64,000 bases of DNA from Microcebus murinus. Its lineage: Eukaryota; Chordata; Mammalia; Primates; Cheirogaleidae. The notes under the pieces are model-generated. The model saw nothing but the letters and a program-made list of their open reading frames with translations, was not told where the DNA came from and searched no databases. A program made the translations under genes and the position numbers. The stretch covers positions 7,835,501 through 7,899,500 of the forward strand of contig NC_134104.1 of the NCBI RefSeq assembly GCF_040939455.1. Direction: 5' to 3'. The stretch's first letter is position 1. Every line of letters starts with the position of its first letter. This document shows, one piece after another, positions 45,801-57,904 of the stretch.

Positions 45801-46860
45801 GACTGAGCAGTGAACGAACAAGTGGCTACTAATAAAGGAGGGTATGTGGAAAAGAGGAGTCACAGGGCGGGCTGGCTGAGTTGGTCACTGCTGGCCAAGT
45901 GGCAGGGGACAGGCCATGACATCTGCAAACATCCTTGGGACCAGCAGGAGTACAGGGATGACTTGGCAACACTCCCACTGCCCAGGCCTGGGAGGGGCCC
46001 AGGGCAGCGGCCACTGCCAAGGCACAAGCCATGCTCAGAACATGGCCCATGTTCAGTATGGCTCATGCTCTGCCTGGCAGCTTCCCTGATCTCTCTGCCT
46101 GGCAGCTTCCCTGATCTCTTACCAGATTCCCTATGAGGACCTGGGTGGGAATTCCACAGAATCCTGGGGACCCCTGTGTGTGTTGGGGGGAGATTGAGAG
46201 ACGCTGAGGAGGTGGCAGGTGCAGGCGGGCTGGGCTGGCCGCTCTCTGCCCTCTGCTAATGAAGCACCTGCAGGTGCCTGAGCACCCTGCAGCCAGGACA
46301 GAACTCAGAGGGAGGCCAGCAGGGACTCAAGCCGGAAGTAGGAACAGACTCTGCGGGGACTCGGGGGCAGGAGGGAGATGGGGGGGCAGCTGAGTCAAGC
46401 CCAGTGGGCTTCCCAAGGTTGGCCCCTGCTGTTTAAGGCACCCGACTTCAGGAGAGAGCAGGCCGGACAGAAAGCCACAGTGTAGATAAGGAAACGGAAC
46501 TTTTCTGGGCTTATCAGCCCAGCCAGGAGAAATGTTGTGGGCAAAACACTCAGGACAGAGAGAAATGGGAGAGGGGAGGGGCTGGACCCAGGGGCCTCCA
46601 GGATAGGAGAGGAGGTGAGGGCAAGGTCAGAGAGGAAGCCTGACAGGCCAGGACTCTGGCGGCCCCCAGAGAGTGGGGAGGGGCAGGGCAGGACCAACAG
46701 GCCACTGAGGAATGAAAGTCCAGCAGGAAGGAGAGACATGAAGAGGGAACTGAGATGTGAGGACGAAGGATGGGGATTCCTTGAGCCTGGTCTGGCTACT
46801 GGCTACCTTTGAGGGAGGCTGTCTGGTCTAACTTCCAAGTCAGTGTGGTAGCCTTGGGCG
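45801..46860. other. GC-richer intergenic stretch, unassigned
   Basis: Moderately GC-rich with several open frames (up to 114 codons) in overlapping frames. No motif or splice structure. Contains a 25-bp tandem duplication at 46068-46117. Confidence 0.4.
46068..46117. repeat. 25-bp perfect tandem duplication
   Basis: Two identical units, CTCTGCCTGGCAGCTTCCCT plus GATCT, back to back. Confidence 0.95.
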
Positions 46861-46876
46861 ATGTCCTCAGAATTCC

Positions 46877-46899
46877 ATCTATCTATCTATCTATCTATC

Positions 46900-46931
<32 letters not shown>
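46877..46931. repeat. Compound TATC/TA/GA microsatellite
   Basis: ATCTATCTATCTATC..., then TATATATATA, then AGAGAGAGAGAG and a T-run. It lies inside the target duplications of the following Alu, so it derives from that Alu's tail. Confidence 0.95.
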
Positions 46932-47255
46932 TTTTTTTTTTAAGACAGAGTCTCACTCTGCTGCCTGGGCTTGAGTGCCATGGCATCAGCCTAGCTCACA
47001 GCAACCTCAAACTCCCGGGTTCAAGTGATCCTCCTGCCTCAGCCTCCTCAGTAGCTGGGACTACAGGCATGTGCCACCATGCCTGGCTACTTTTTTCAAT
47101 ATATTTTAGTTGACCAATTACTTTTCTTTCTATTTTTAGTAGAGACGGGGTCACGCTCTTGCTCAGGCTGGTTTCGAACTCCTGACCTTGAGCGATCCAC
47201 CCACTTTGGCCTTCCAGAGTACTAGGATTACAGGCGTGAGCCACCGGGGCTGGCC
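46932..47255 (-). mobile_element. Strepsirrhine Alu
   Basis: AAGACAGAGTCTCACTCTGC through to GAGCCACCGGGGCTGGCC. The duplication CAGAATTCC is present at 46868-46876 and 47256-47264, enclosing both the Alu and its microsatellite tail. Confidence 0.95.
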
Positions 47256-47264
47256 CAGAATTCC

Positions 47265-48589
47265 TTATTAATAACAGATCTGGGAAAGGCAGAGCCAACC
47301 AAAAAAAAAAAAAAACAAACCTATGCTTTACAATCTCTAGGGAGTCTATGTGCCCACTATTTTTATTTTTATTTCTTTCTGTTTTCCTATTGCAATTAGC
47401 AGGAAGAAGTTTCAGACAAAAGGACCATACATAGTCCGCTTGACCTATGGGAAAGTGCTATTTTTGTAGGTCAAGTGGTCAGATACTAGCATTTTCACGT
47501 GGTTCCACCTATTGTATTCGGGTCCAGGACAGAAGGCAGTGGGGGCTAAGGACACAAAGTTCTTCCTCAATGGGTTCTGGGTGTGGAGTGGCACCATCCC
47601 CAAGAGACCAAAAGGGCAATGGCAGCTGGAAGAGAGAAAGCCGCTTCGTCCCCTTGGAGCAGAGGCACAAAAAGACAGTCACAGGGAAGCTGGCTCAGAA
47701 GAGCAAATGGGACAGGTCCTTGCTGGGGGAGCTTGGTCCTGGGGTCGGCTCTGGGGTGGTCTGTGTCCTGGGCCAGGCTCTCCCAGGCAAGTCTGGGGAC
47801 ACGCTCCTTCTGTTCTCAGTTGTCAAGCCCGAAGGCCTCAGGGCTGGATGGTGCAAATGGGCTGTAAACGCAGCCCTGTAGACTTGGGCACCAGTGCTAT
47901 GTCTGTAATGCATGAACTCTAAGGCTGTGTTGGTTTTAGCTCAGGGTTTTAATTGGATCAGTGAGGGTTTTTTCTCCGAGGGCACCCCAGCCTTTGAATG
48001 TATAGACACCCTCACCCTGATGTCCCTGGGCAGCTCAACACTAAATATCCACCCACCCCTGGTGTGATGCAGCTGCGGCCCAACCATCCCAGGTAGACGC
48101 AAACATGCTCAGCTCTGTAGAAGAAGAAATACCCAACGGCATCACCCCAGAACTGCCTGAGGCAACAGACACCCCCGTTAGACCCTCAGCTGCGGCCACC
48201 TGCCAAGGACGGCCACCAGAAGAGCCACGTGAGAAGAGTCCAGCAGTTGCAAGGGCTGTGGCAGCAGTGACAGCACCGTCCCCCCATTCTGCACACCAGT
48301 AGGCATTTGCCCAGGCCTGGCGTGGGGAGAACCTGTAATCTCTAAGCCCTGTCTGGCTCCAGATCCTTCCTGCCCTCCCCACTGCTGTCAAGACAGCAGG
48401 TGGCAGTGTGGAGAGAACTGTGACACGAATGTCTACTTGGGGAAATGCTTAGACACCTGGAGACACCTGGAGTCATGCTCTGTTCCACCTTTGGGGTTAT
48501 CCCTCAGGTTAACACACAGCTGTGGGGTTTGTGCTCCTCCCTTAGCATCCTGTGGCAGGGCCACTTCTCCTGAATGCCACCCACAGAGT
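47265..48589. other. GC-richer intergenic stretch, unassigned
   Basis: Overlapping open frames in all plus frames at 47447-47922 (94-144 codons) and one on the minus strand at 48041-48391 (116 codons). None shows a known domain or consistent splice signals. Confidence 0.35.
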
Positions 48590-48780
48590 CCTGGGGACTC
48601 GGATTCTGGTCCCCAAGCGTCCCCTATGAGAGTTGAGCAAGTTACCAATCACTTGCACTTTGGTTTCTTATGGGGATAATAATGATAGTTATATTGTGCA
48701 GCTGTTGAGAGGATGAAATGAGCAGAATGACTAGACTAGCACCTGATGCATAGTCAGGATTCAGTAAGTGTTATATCACA
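48590..48780 (+). repeat. MIR
   Basis: AGAGTTGAGCAAGTTACCAA, TATGGGGATAATAATGATAG and GGATTCAGTAAGTGTTATAT. Confidence 0.75.
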
Positions 48781-50035
48781 CAATTATATAACTATTATTG
48801 TTGTTGTTGAAAAGATGCACAGATCTCTCATGCAACCCAGGGCAGGAAGGCAGCTGGATATCAGAAGTGCAAAGGAAGCAAGAACGAGCGAACCAACAGG
48901 ACTCTCAGCGGCTCAGCTCTGCGCCTCCAAACAACCACGTCTGTTTCGTTTCATGTCTTCCTACAGATTAGCTTTCTCTGCTCCCCAGTCCGACACGGCC
49001 AAGTGTGGCTATCCACCCCAGCTCCTACACACCCATGTTATAGGCCCGGCCATGTTCCCAGGTTGGCTTCCCTTGTGGACCGAGGGGAGGGGTGGGGGGG
49101 AAGGTCCCCAAAGAAGAGAGAAATAATTGGGTCATATGCCCTAAAAGGGGTCTGTGACAAAACAAACGAGAGCATTAATAGGGATTCTTCACAGGCCACT
49201 TCAAAATGACAGTTGAATTTCTGTCCTTTCTGGAGAAGTTGCAAAAGCAAAAACCTCTTATAAGCTTGGCTATCACTGCCAATATAGATAAAGCGGGGTA
49301 CTTCTTTGACTAATACAAAACAATGTTTTCTTTTATTGGGACCCGAATTTTGAAGAGGTTGTGCTCCAAATAACAACCAGGTCAGATGGTGATAAGGAAA
49401 AGATGCAGCCGTAATCCCTGGGGCCTTTGCTATTCAGAAGCTCTTTGGAAATTTGTAATGTTACTTTTACTGTACCTAATGTTATCTTCTTGTCACACAT
49501 TAAATGTTTTGTTGAATATATGAGACCAAGACAAAAAAGACCGTTGTGATAGCTTTTCTGAGGTGACGTGTTTGGTGAAGTTCAGATCATACTGACAAGT
49601 CCTTTGAGTAATTAAAATAACTGACAAATGAAATGATTAGGATGAGCTTCGTGTGCAGAAAAATAATTGCACTCATTTTCATGGTCATTTTATTTATTTA
49701 TTTATTTGTCTATTTATTTATTTTTAATTGCTAACAAAAGAGCAAGGAGGAGAAATTCTGATGGTTTGGGCATTCATTTTAACAAGGGAACAGAAGCTGC
49801 TTGTTTCTATTCAGGATTCAACAATTAGAAGAAGAATACTCGTGGAGCATGTAATGTTGGGCCAGAATGCTTTTCTTTGGCAAAAGTCAAATAAACAAAC
49901 ATACAATCATAGATCCTGTTTACAACACCTTTGTTGAACATAGGCCACTCTTGAAAAAGACAGTCTCATGTTTAAGAGTAACAGGATGGCCAAACTAGAA
50001 TAAACCTTAAGAAGTGATCTAGAGAAATAACTCTA
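48781..50035. other. Intergenic, unassigned, with a TTTA repeat
   Basis: A TTTATTTATTTATTT microsatellite lies at about 49687-49722. No gene or other repeat is supported. Confidence 0.45.
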
Positions 50036-50039
50036 ACGT

Positions 50040-50475
50040 CCATGAATGGATAAATAAATAAACAAAATGTGGTATATCCCTACAATGGAATATTATTTGC
50101 CCATAAACAGGAGTGAAGTACTAAAACATGCTGCAACTTGTATGAACCTTGAAAACGTTATGCTAAGTGAAAGAGCCAGTTGCAAAAGGCTACATATTAC
50201 ATGATTCCATTCCTGCGAAAGTCCAGAACAGGTATATCTATAAAGACCAAAAGTAGATTTGTGGTTGCTTAGGGCTGGGGTGAGGGAATAGGGGATTGAC
50301 AGCTAAAAAATATGGGATTCCTTTTGTGAGGTGATGAAATGTTCTAAATTTGACTGTGGTGATAGTTTCAGGTACTTGTGAATACACTAAAAATATATAT
50401 ATTAAATTATACACTTTAAATGGGTAAACTATAGGGTATGTGAATTCTATCTCAATACAGCTGTTGAAAAAAAAA
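50040..50475 (+). mobile_element. L1M 3' end
   Basis: AATGTGGTATATCCCTACAA, GAAAACGTTATGCTAAGTGA and ATCTCAATACAGCTGTTGAA. It ends in a GAAT microsatellite (about 50475-50502). Confidence 0.8.
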
Positions 50476-50502
50476 TGAATGAATGAATGAATGAATGAAT
50501 GA

Positions 50503-50956
50503 AAACTGGTAACAACAGCCAAAAAAGTTATCTAAGTCATCCATACTTAGATGGTCCCAAACACATGGAAAATGGACCTAAAAACTGAGAAATGCTGGTT
50601 GACCTGGTTGGTCTCTTGATAAAGCTGTTTGCTCTTATGAATTTGCATTCATTGTATTGCCTCTTCTGTAATAAATAATACTTTTTAAATGGTAAATTAT
50701 CCCAAAACATAGGATCCAAAATAATCTCTTTCTATTTTAAACCTAAGCAAGTAGGTGATTAGTTGCTCTATATCCCTCTGTTTTGAATATTTACTATTTG
50801 ACAAATGACACGTTTTCTACAAATCATGTCCTAGGTAGTTTTAGAACTTGTCGATGGTTCATCAAAACATGAAAAGTAGGACTAAATTCATGGAGCTCAT
50901 CTGAGCTTGAAGAATGTAATTGTCTTCTCTACTAGCAAATAAAAATGCCAAAAGTT
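50503..50956. other. Intergenic, unassigned
   Basis: Nothing recognised. Confidence 0.4.
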
Positions 50957-51250
<294 letters not shown>

Positions 51251-51423
51251 GTCAAAAGCTGTGGCAATTTTTAAAGCAAATGAAAACAGAGAGTAAGAAG
51301 CATGTGGTAAATTCTCTAATGCTAAGTTCTCTAAAGCCAGGGTTCTGGCTGCTCTGTCTGGAGCACTAGGGTTTGGTGGAAAGTAACAGAAGATCATTGC
51401 TTGTCATCTAAATACAAAGATAT

Positions 51424-51757
51424 GGCTGGGCACGGTGGTTCATGCCTATAATCCTACCACTCTGGGAGGCCAAGGCAGGTGGATCACTCAAGGTCAGGAG
51501 TTCGAAACCAGCCTGAGTAAGAGTGAGACTTCGTCTCTACTAAAAATAGAAAGAAATTAATTGGCCAACTAAAAATATATCAAGAAAAAATGAGCCGGGT
51601 ATGGTGGCGCATGCCTGTAGTCCCAGTTACTCGAGAGGTTAAAGCAGGAGGATTGCCTGAGCCCAGGAGTTTGAGGTTGCTGTGAGCTAGGCTGACGCCA
51701 CAGCACTTACTCTAGCCTGGGCAACAAAGTGAGACTTTGTCTCAAAGAAAAAATAAA
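51424..51757 (+). mobile_element. Strepsirrhine Alu
   Basis: GGCTGGGCACGGTGGTTCAT..., with duplication AAATACAAAGATAT. Confidence 0.93.
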
Positions 51758-51913
51758 TACAAAGATATAATGAACACTGTTCAAGAATCTGCTGCTTAAC
51801 AAAGTTCTCCCAGAGACATGAAAAAGAACAAGCAACTACAGAAGAAATCAAAATAAAAAGAGAAGTTAAAAGAAAATAAGATAGAGCCCCCGGCAGCCTG
51901 GTCTGTTAGGGTA

Positions 51914-52072
51914 GTGGTCCCAAACCTTTTTGGCCCCAGGGACAGGTTTCACGGAAGACAATTTTTCAATCGAGGGGGTGGCGGGCAGGGGGTGGCTGAG
52001 CTCTGTGGCCGGATCCCTAACAGGTGGCAGACAGATACAGGTGGAGGAACCACTGGGGTTGGGGACCGCAGC
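51914..52072 (+). mobile_element. hAT-type MITE relic, internally deleted
   Basis: Left AGTGGTCCCAAACCTTTTTG and right GGGGTTGGGGACCGC are inverted termini of a common mammalian family. Most of the body is missing. Confidence 0.65.
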
Positions 52073-52944
52073 GTCAGGATGTAGAAGCCCCTGGGGCCTG
52101 GGAATTCTGCCAAACCCCTCAACCTCTCATGGGCAGGCAGCAAGCCAAAGGGACCCTTGTTTTCACAAAAAGTCGTCCCGAAACCCAGGTGGACACTCAG
52201 TCCAGAGACCAAGAAGTAAAATCCATGCGGAAGCTCCCTGGAAAGTTTCGTTCACTGGGGACAAAACTTCTGGATTCCCAAGATGAACCTGAGCGGTGAG
52301 AACACCCCATTGAAAGCATCGCATGGCGAATCCAGTTCCCTGGCTTGGGTGCAGTTGCCAGAGTAGCCTGCGAGAGGCGCTGTGACATGGGGTGGTCTGT
52401 GAGCCCCCAGCCCCCAGAGCTGGTTACAGGCCAGAGCTTTTAGCCCAGCCAGGGACAAAGGGCCACGGAGCCCCAGAAAACAGAGAAGTCCTGGAACTGA
52501 AAGAGTCAGTCCAGTATCTTGACCTAATAATTACCCTGGGCTTTTTTTTTTTTAATCAAAAATAAATTGATGTTCAGACCTTAGGAGAAAATTGAACAAA
52601 CTTAGTGTTTTCTTTTGGATCGAAGCCAAGGCAGGGCTAACAAGCCATGTTCATCCAGACTCCGCGGAAGGAGCTTGCAGGAAGTTGCCAGGAAGTTCAC
52701 ATGGGCACGTTCCCCAAGTGCCAAACCCCACGGCAGATGCTGTCTTCTGAAGAAGTCATGTTTGTGAGACATCACACTCCAGTGACTTCGTGACTGATAC
52801 TCAGTTGTCCCGCCTATAACAGTGTTTGCCTGGGTCAGTTCTGAAGAAGAATGAACGCATGTTTATATTTAGGAAATGTCTGCATTTAGGTGTGTTTACA
52901 CTTAAATCACTTCAAGTGGCTTTGTAGATTTTAGCAAAATAAAA
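52073..52944. other. Intergenic, unassigned
   Basis: Open frames of 60-118 codons overlap on both strands at 51930-52458 without recognisable motifs. Confidence 0.4.
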
Positions 52945-53505
52945 TGATTTATACTGAAGCGAGCCATACACATACCCTATGACCCAACAACCACTTTTAA
53001 ATATATTCTCGACAGGAATGTCCACAGATGTGTACAAAAGACAAATCCAAAAATGTTTGTAGGCTTATTATTCATATTAGCCAAAAAAAAAAAAAAAAAA
53101 AAAAGGAAAGCAATCCAAATGTAGTCAACAATAGAATGGATAAATAGTGATATATTCCTACAATACCATGGAACAATGGTTCACTCTTATATACAGTATA
53201 AAAGAAACCAGACACAAATGAACACATAATGTATGATTGATTCCAGTTATATAAAGTACAGAATTGGGAAAAACAAACTTATGGTGTTAGAAGTCAGAGC
53301 AATGATCATCACTGGGAAAGAGAGTAAGTGTGGGAGCTGGGAGGGGCACTTGAGGGGTTTCTGGTTGATGGTAATCTTCTATTTCTTAACCTGGCTGGTG
53401 TTTTAGAGAGTGTGTTATCTCTGAAAATTCATCGAGCACTTAATGATATGCCTGCTTTTCATTATCTGTTCTATGTTGATAAGAAATATATTTTAAAATA
53501 AATTT
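52945..53505 (+). mobile_element. L1M 3' end
   Basis: CCTATGACCCAACAACCACT, AATAGAATGGATAAATAGTG and TCTGAAAATTCATCGAGCAC. Confidence 0.8.
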
Positions 53506-53629
53506 TTAAAAATATCGTTTAATCATCTATATGGTAACTATAACTATTGCTAGGGACCAGTATATTGTTGTGGAAAACTGTAAAGCTACTGAATTTCAGG
53601 TGTAGTGTTGATGTATCTGGAGAGAGCCT

Positions 53630-53935
53630 ATATTATTATTATTATTATTTTTAGACAGAGTTTTGCTCTGTTACCCCAGCTAGAGTGTAGTGCCATCATA
53701 ATAGCTCACTGCAACCTCAAATGCCTGGGCTCAAGTGACCTTCCTGCCTCAGCCTCCTCAGTAGCTGGGACTACAGGCATGCACAACCACACCCAGCTAA
53801 TTTTTTCTATTTGTAGTAGGGATCGGGTCTTGCTCAGGCTGGTCTCAAACTCCTGGCCTCAAGTGATTCTCCTGATCCTCCTGCCTTGGCCTCCCAGAGT
53901 GGTAGGGTTACAGGCTTGAGCCACTGCACCTTGCC
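53630..53935 (-). mobile_element. Old Alu with ATT tail
   Basis: An ATT repeat tail, then AGACAGAGTTTTGCTCTGTT through to TTGAGCCACTGCACCTTGCC. Flanks AGAGAGCCTA and AGAGAGCCCA are the duplication. Confidence 0.88.
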
Positions 53936-54444
53936 AGAGAGCCCAAATTATGTCAGTGGTGACCATTATTGTTTGGTATTGTTGATGGCTGAGGCCCTAG
54001 GTCTTATACCTAAATTCAGGTATTGGCCCTACCACAGTGTTTAAAAACCTAATCTTGGAGTTTAAAGTAATTTAAGATACTTTGAATGCAGAAAGAAGGA
54101 TCTAGCCTATAATGACCTGGATCTGGGCAATTGGTCTTCCCTTCATGTCTTACTTTGGAACTGAACTCATTATCCTAAGAGCACACCTGGGACCTCTTTA
54201 CCTTTATGTGATGGATGGTTCACTGCAAGTCTTCAGAAGACAGAATCTTGATGAATTAACCTGAGGCAGTCAAAAACTAAGAAGTGTCAGGGAAGAAACT
54301 GAAGGATTTCTTTAGAACTTTTTCCTTTGGGTTACTGTTAACAATTTAAATTTTATCATACCCTCTTCCAAAATTGTATTATTCTTGCAGTGGCTCAGTG
54401 GCTAAAGAAAAAGATACAAATATTGTCTTAACAGAAGAGTCTGA
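53936..54444. other. Intergenic, unassigned
   Basis: Nothing recognised. Confidence 0.4.
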
Positions 54445-55880
54445 GCTTTTTAAAGATAACTTATTGGGGTGTAATTTATATATTATATATTCATCCATTG
54501 GCACTGAACATCTCTAAGATTTTGGTACATTTCTAGACTTACGTAACTATCACCATAATCCAATGTTAGAATATTTCTATTACCCCAAAAAGTTTTCTCA
54601 TGCCCATTTACAATTAAACCTTGCCCCCACTCTCAGCACTAAGCAACCACTGCTTTGCTTTCTGTCACTATCAATTTGCCTTTTCTGGATGTTTCATATA
54701 AATGGAATCATCCACTGTAGTCTGTTATGTATGGTTTCTTTCACTTAGCACAATGTTTTCAAGGTCTACTCATATTGTAGCATGTATCAATAATTCATCT
54801 TTTTGTTGCTGAATAATATCCTGTTGTATGGACATATCCCATATTATTCATCCATTCACCAGTTGATGTATATATGGATTGTTTCCAGTTTGGGATCATT
54901 ATGAATAGAGTTGCTATGAACACTCTTGTACGTGTGTCTTTGTGTGAACTAATGTTTTTATTTGTCTTGGGAGTGAAATTGCTAGGTTGTGTAGTAAATT
55001 TATATTTAACTTTTAATGAAACCACCAAACTGTTTTTCTAAAGTGGTTGTACATTCCCACCAGCAGTGTATAAGGGTTCTAGTTTTTCCCCATCCCTGCC
55101 AACACTTATTTTTAAAATTGTAATCCAGCAATCCCTCTTCTGGGTATTTACTCAAAAGAGTTGAAATCAGAAAGTCAGAGACATGTCTGCACCTCCATGT
55201 CTACTGCAATAACCAAGTTATGGAATCAAACTAAGTGTCCAACAAGAGACGAATGGATAAAGAAAATGTAATATACACACACAGTGGAATACTATTCAGA
55301 CTTAAAAAATAAAAAGAAATTCTATCATTTGTGACAACATGGATGGAATTAGAGAACGTTATGCTAAGTGAAGCCAGGCACAGAAAGACAAACACTGCAT
55401 GTTCTCACTTATATGTGGAACCTAAAACAATAGAACGCGTAGAAACAGAGAGTAGAAGGGTGATTATCAGTCTGGGGTCTGGGAGGAATGGGAAGATGAT
55501 GGCCAAGGAGTACAAAGCCTCTGTTAAATAGGAGGAATGTTTTTATTTGTGATCTATTGCACAGCCTGGTAACAGTTAAAAATAGCAGAGTGTACATTTC
55601 AAAATTGCCAAGAGTAAATTTGAAATGTTCTCGCCACAAAAAATGATAAGTATTGGAGGTGATGGATATGTTAATTAACTTGATTTAATTATTCTAAATT
55701 ATATTCATAAACCATAACATCACTTTGTACCCCATTAATATATACAACTATAATTTGTCAATTTATAATAAAAATTTTTAAGTAAATAAATAAAATTGTC
55801 TCCATTCTAGTAGGGATGCTGCAGTAACTCACTGTGGTTTTAATTTGCATTTCTATAATGATGTTGAGCATCTTTTTGAA
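54445..55880 (-). mobile_element. L1M (minus), split by a younger L1
   Basis: 54445-55115 and 55796-55880 read as one antisense L1 3' part: ATGTTTCATATAAATGGAAT, AAGTGGTTGTACATTCCCAC, then after the gap CTCACTGTGGTTTTAATTTG. The gap is filled exactly by a plus-strand L1. Confidence 0.8.
55117..55795 (+). mobile_element. L1PB/L1MA-like 3' end nested in the L1M
   Basis: CCCTCTTCTGGGTATTTACT, CATGGATGGAATTAGAGAAC and TAATATATACAACTATAATT to an A-rich tail. The short duplication AAAATTGT occurs at both junctions. Confidence 0.85.
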
Positions 55881-55959
55881 ATATCTGAAACTATAAAATA
55901 AAATCTGCTTGTAATGATTACTATGCAATGATGAAATAGAATATTAAAATAATACCATA

Positions 55960-56059
55960 GGTTGGTCCGAGTGCAGTGGTGTTTACAACTAATTGATCAC
56001 AACCAGTTACAGATTCCTTTGTTCCTTCTCCACTCCCACTGCTCCACTTGACCAGCCTT
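55960..56059 (+). pseudogene. Y3 RNA retropseudogene
   Basis: The 100-nt segment from GGTTGGTCCGAGTGCAGTGG to GACCAGCCTT matches the cytoplasmic Y3 RNA (about 101 nt) nearly end to end as I remember it. Visible differences include T for C at position 3 and two or three changes in the 3' half (GCTCCACTTGACC). It is followed by an A-rich tail (56060-56100, drifting to an AAAAT repeat) and flanked by a direct repeat AAAATAATACCATA (55946-55959 and again ending 56110). This is the signature of L1-mediated retrotransposition of a Y RNA transcript. Functional Y RNAs bind Ro60 and La. This copy lacks the normal upstream pol III elements, so it is most likely silent. Confidence 0.9.
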
Positions 56060-56100
56060 AAAAAAAAAAATAAAATAAAATAAAATAAAAATAAAAAAAA
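56060..56100 (+). repeat. A-rich tail with AAAAT repeats
   Basis: The tail of the Y3 retropseudogene, drifted to tandem TAAAA units and bounded by the downstream target-site duplicate. Confidence 0.85.
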
Positions 56101-56110
56101 TAATACCATA

Positions 56111-56670
56111 ATTTTATTTGCCCAGCAACCTCCTTTTAAGGTAGTCAAAACTATTTTCATCATTTTATTATCCATCATTTTCAAGATCATCATCAAAAAG
56201 TACCTATTTATGCATTGGCCTTTCACCAGCAGCTCTGCAAAAATGAGTCATGCAGGTAAGATTCATGCCCTGCAGGAAGACAGAAAATTTTCCTCTGATT
56301 ATTTATAGGGCAGTTTTTCTCTTGCTTAGATGTATTATCTTCCTATCACGGAAAAAAAAAAAAACGTAACAAAATTAAACTGCTCAAACAAACAAACAAA
56401 CAAAAACCTCTGTGAGTTCAGTGAATTGTGCAGGGTCCAAATAAAATAAAATAATGGGAACATCTTAGTAAAGTCTGTAATTCTCATGGCAGGGATGTGC
56501 AGTAGAAACAGGGAAGCCAGAGGGCCCAGGATGATCTTAAGGAATTGCTGGTGAAGGATGTTGCCCCAATCAGAAGCAGAGAGGCCCATGCTCATTGCTG
56601 GGAAGGAGCATTTTTATAGGATGTGGGTTCTATTCTCAGATTTAATGCTTTCTCTATAATTACCTAATGG
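56111..56670. other. Intergenic, unassigned
   Basis: Nothing recognised apart from an AAAC repeat near 56385-56403. Confidence 0.4.

Positions 56671-56671
<1 letters not shown>

Positions 56672-56711
<40 letters not shown>
56672..56711. repeat. TG dinucleotide repeat
   Basis: About 20 uninterrupted TG units, abutting the tail side of an Alu monomer. Confidence 0.97.
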
Positions 56712-56712
<1 letters not shown>

Positions 56713-56861
56713 AGAGACAGTATCTGGCTCTGTCACCCAGGCTGGAGTGCAGTGGTGCAATCAGAGTTCACTGAAGCCTTGAACTTCTGGGCTCAAGCAA
56801 TCTTCCCGCCTTGGCCTCCCAAGTTGCTGGGATTACAAGGCATGAGTCACCATGCCCGGCC
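56712..56861 (-). mobile_element. Alu monomer (FLAM/FRAM-like)
   Basis: Only one arm of about 150 bp is present: AGAGACAGTATCTGGCTCTG to GAGTCACCATGCCCGGCC. Confidence 0.8.
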
Positions 56862-57600
56862 GTATTTCTTCTGTATGTAAAGAGATGAAATGAGTTCAAG
56901 CCTTGGTAAGTTCCTAAGAACTTCATGGAACCTTTGGAAGAAAGATCTTAGACTTCTCCAGAATCTTAAGAGATTAAATCTTCCAGATCTCCTTTCATAT
57001 TTCCATTTCACATGCCATTCCTAAATAAGCTCTAAAGTCCTGTTACAAAATCCCAATTCAAGAAGAATAAACAGCCCACAGACTTGAACATCTATCTTAA
57101 ACGGTCTAAGAGTCCTTTGTATGAAGCCTACCAGAATTTACTACTAAATCCTGAAAAGTAAATTTTATATGATTGTATTGGCTTGTTAGTGGTATATATT
57201 TTACATTTTTGCAGACTCCCTTAATAACTAATGTTCTGTTCTCCTTGCATGAAGACAATGCTATGAAAATGGACTGTGTGCTATGCAGTAGAATGTTCCA
57301 ACAGGGTGTAATGAGTCAGGTACTGCGAGGTTCATCCGAAGTACTGTTGCTCTTCAGGCCAACAGCAGAAATCTCCAAAGCAAGGATTTGCTTATTTCCT
57401 TATTAAAAAAAAGAAGAAGAAGAACAAATTTGTCTCTGAGCCAAGGTAACTGGATTGTGTAGAAATCAAGTCTGTTGGTGAAGACATTAGTGCTGTACTG
57501 TAACTAGTGCAAAGAGGTCTCCACGGTTGATGCACACAGCCCAGGGGACTGTGCCATTGAGACTTCTGTGTTTATTTCAACCTAAAATTTAAAAAAAAAC
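56862..57600. other. Intergenic, unassigned
   Basis: Nothing recognised. Confidence 0.4.
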
Positions 57601-57740
57601 CTAAAACTTTAAAAGTATAATTTAGAAACCAGACACAAAAGATCACATATTGATTCCATCTAGTTGAAATGTCCAGGATGGGAAATCCAGGGAGACAGAA
57701 ACCAGATTAGGGGTTGCCAGGGGCTGTCTCTAAATAAATA
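57600..57740 (+). mobile_element. L1M scrap
   Basis: AACCAGACACAAAAGATCAC, ATTGATTCCATCTAGTTGAA and AGGGGTTGCCAGGGGCTGTC. Confidence 0.65.
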
Positions 57741-57904
57741 AACTATATAAATTAAAATTTTTTTTGCCCAAGAAACTGGATTATAAATAATGCAGATAAT
57801 GCAACCACAAGAAAGCAACAAGAAAATGGCAAAGCTAACATCTTTGCTTTTATTTCAAGTTCATCGTCAGCCACATAACAAGCTAAATAAAGCTAAGATC
57901 TGGT

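Noticed and set aside
47447..47922. Three overlapping plus-strand open frames of 94-144 codons
   Set aside because: Several frames are open at once in GC-richer sequence, with no motif and no splice sites linking them to another exon.
56671..56880. A frame starting with a Cys-Val repeat
   Set aside because: Translation of the TG microsatellite running into an Alu monomer.
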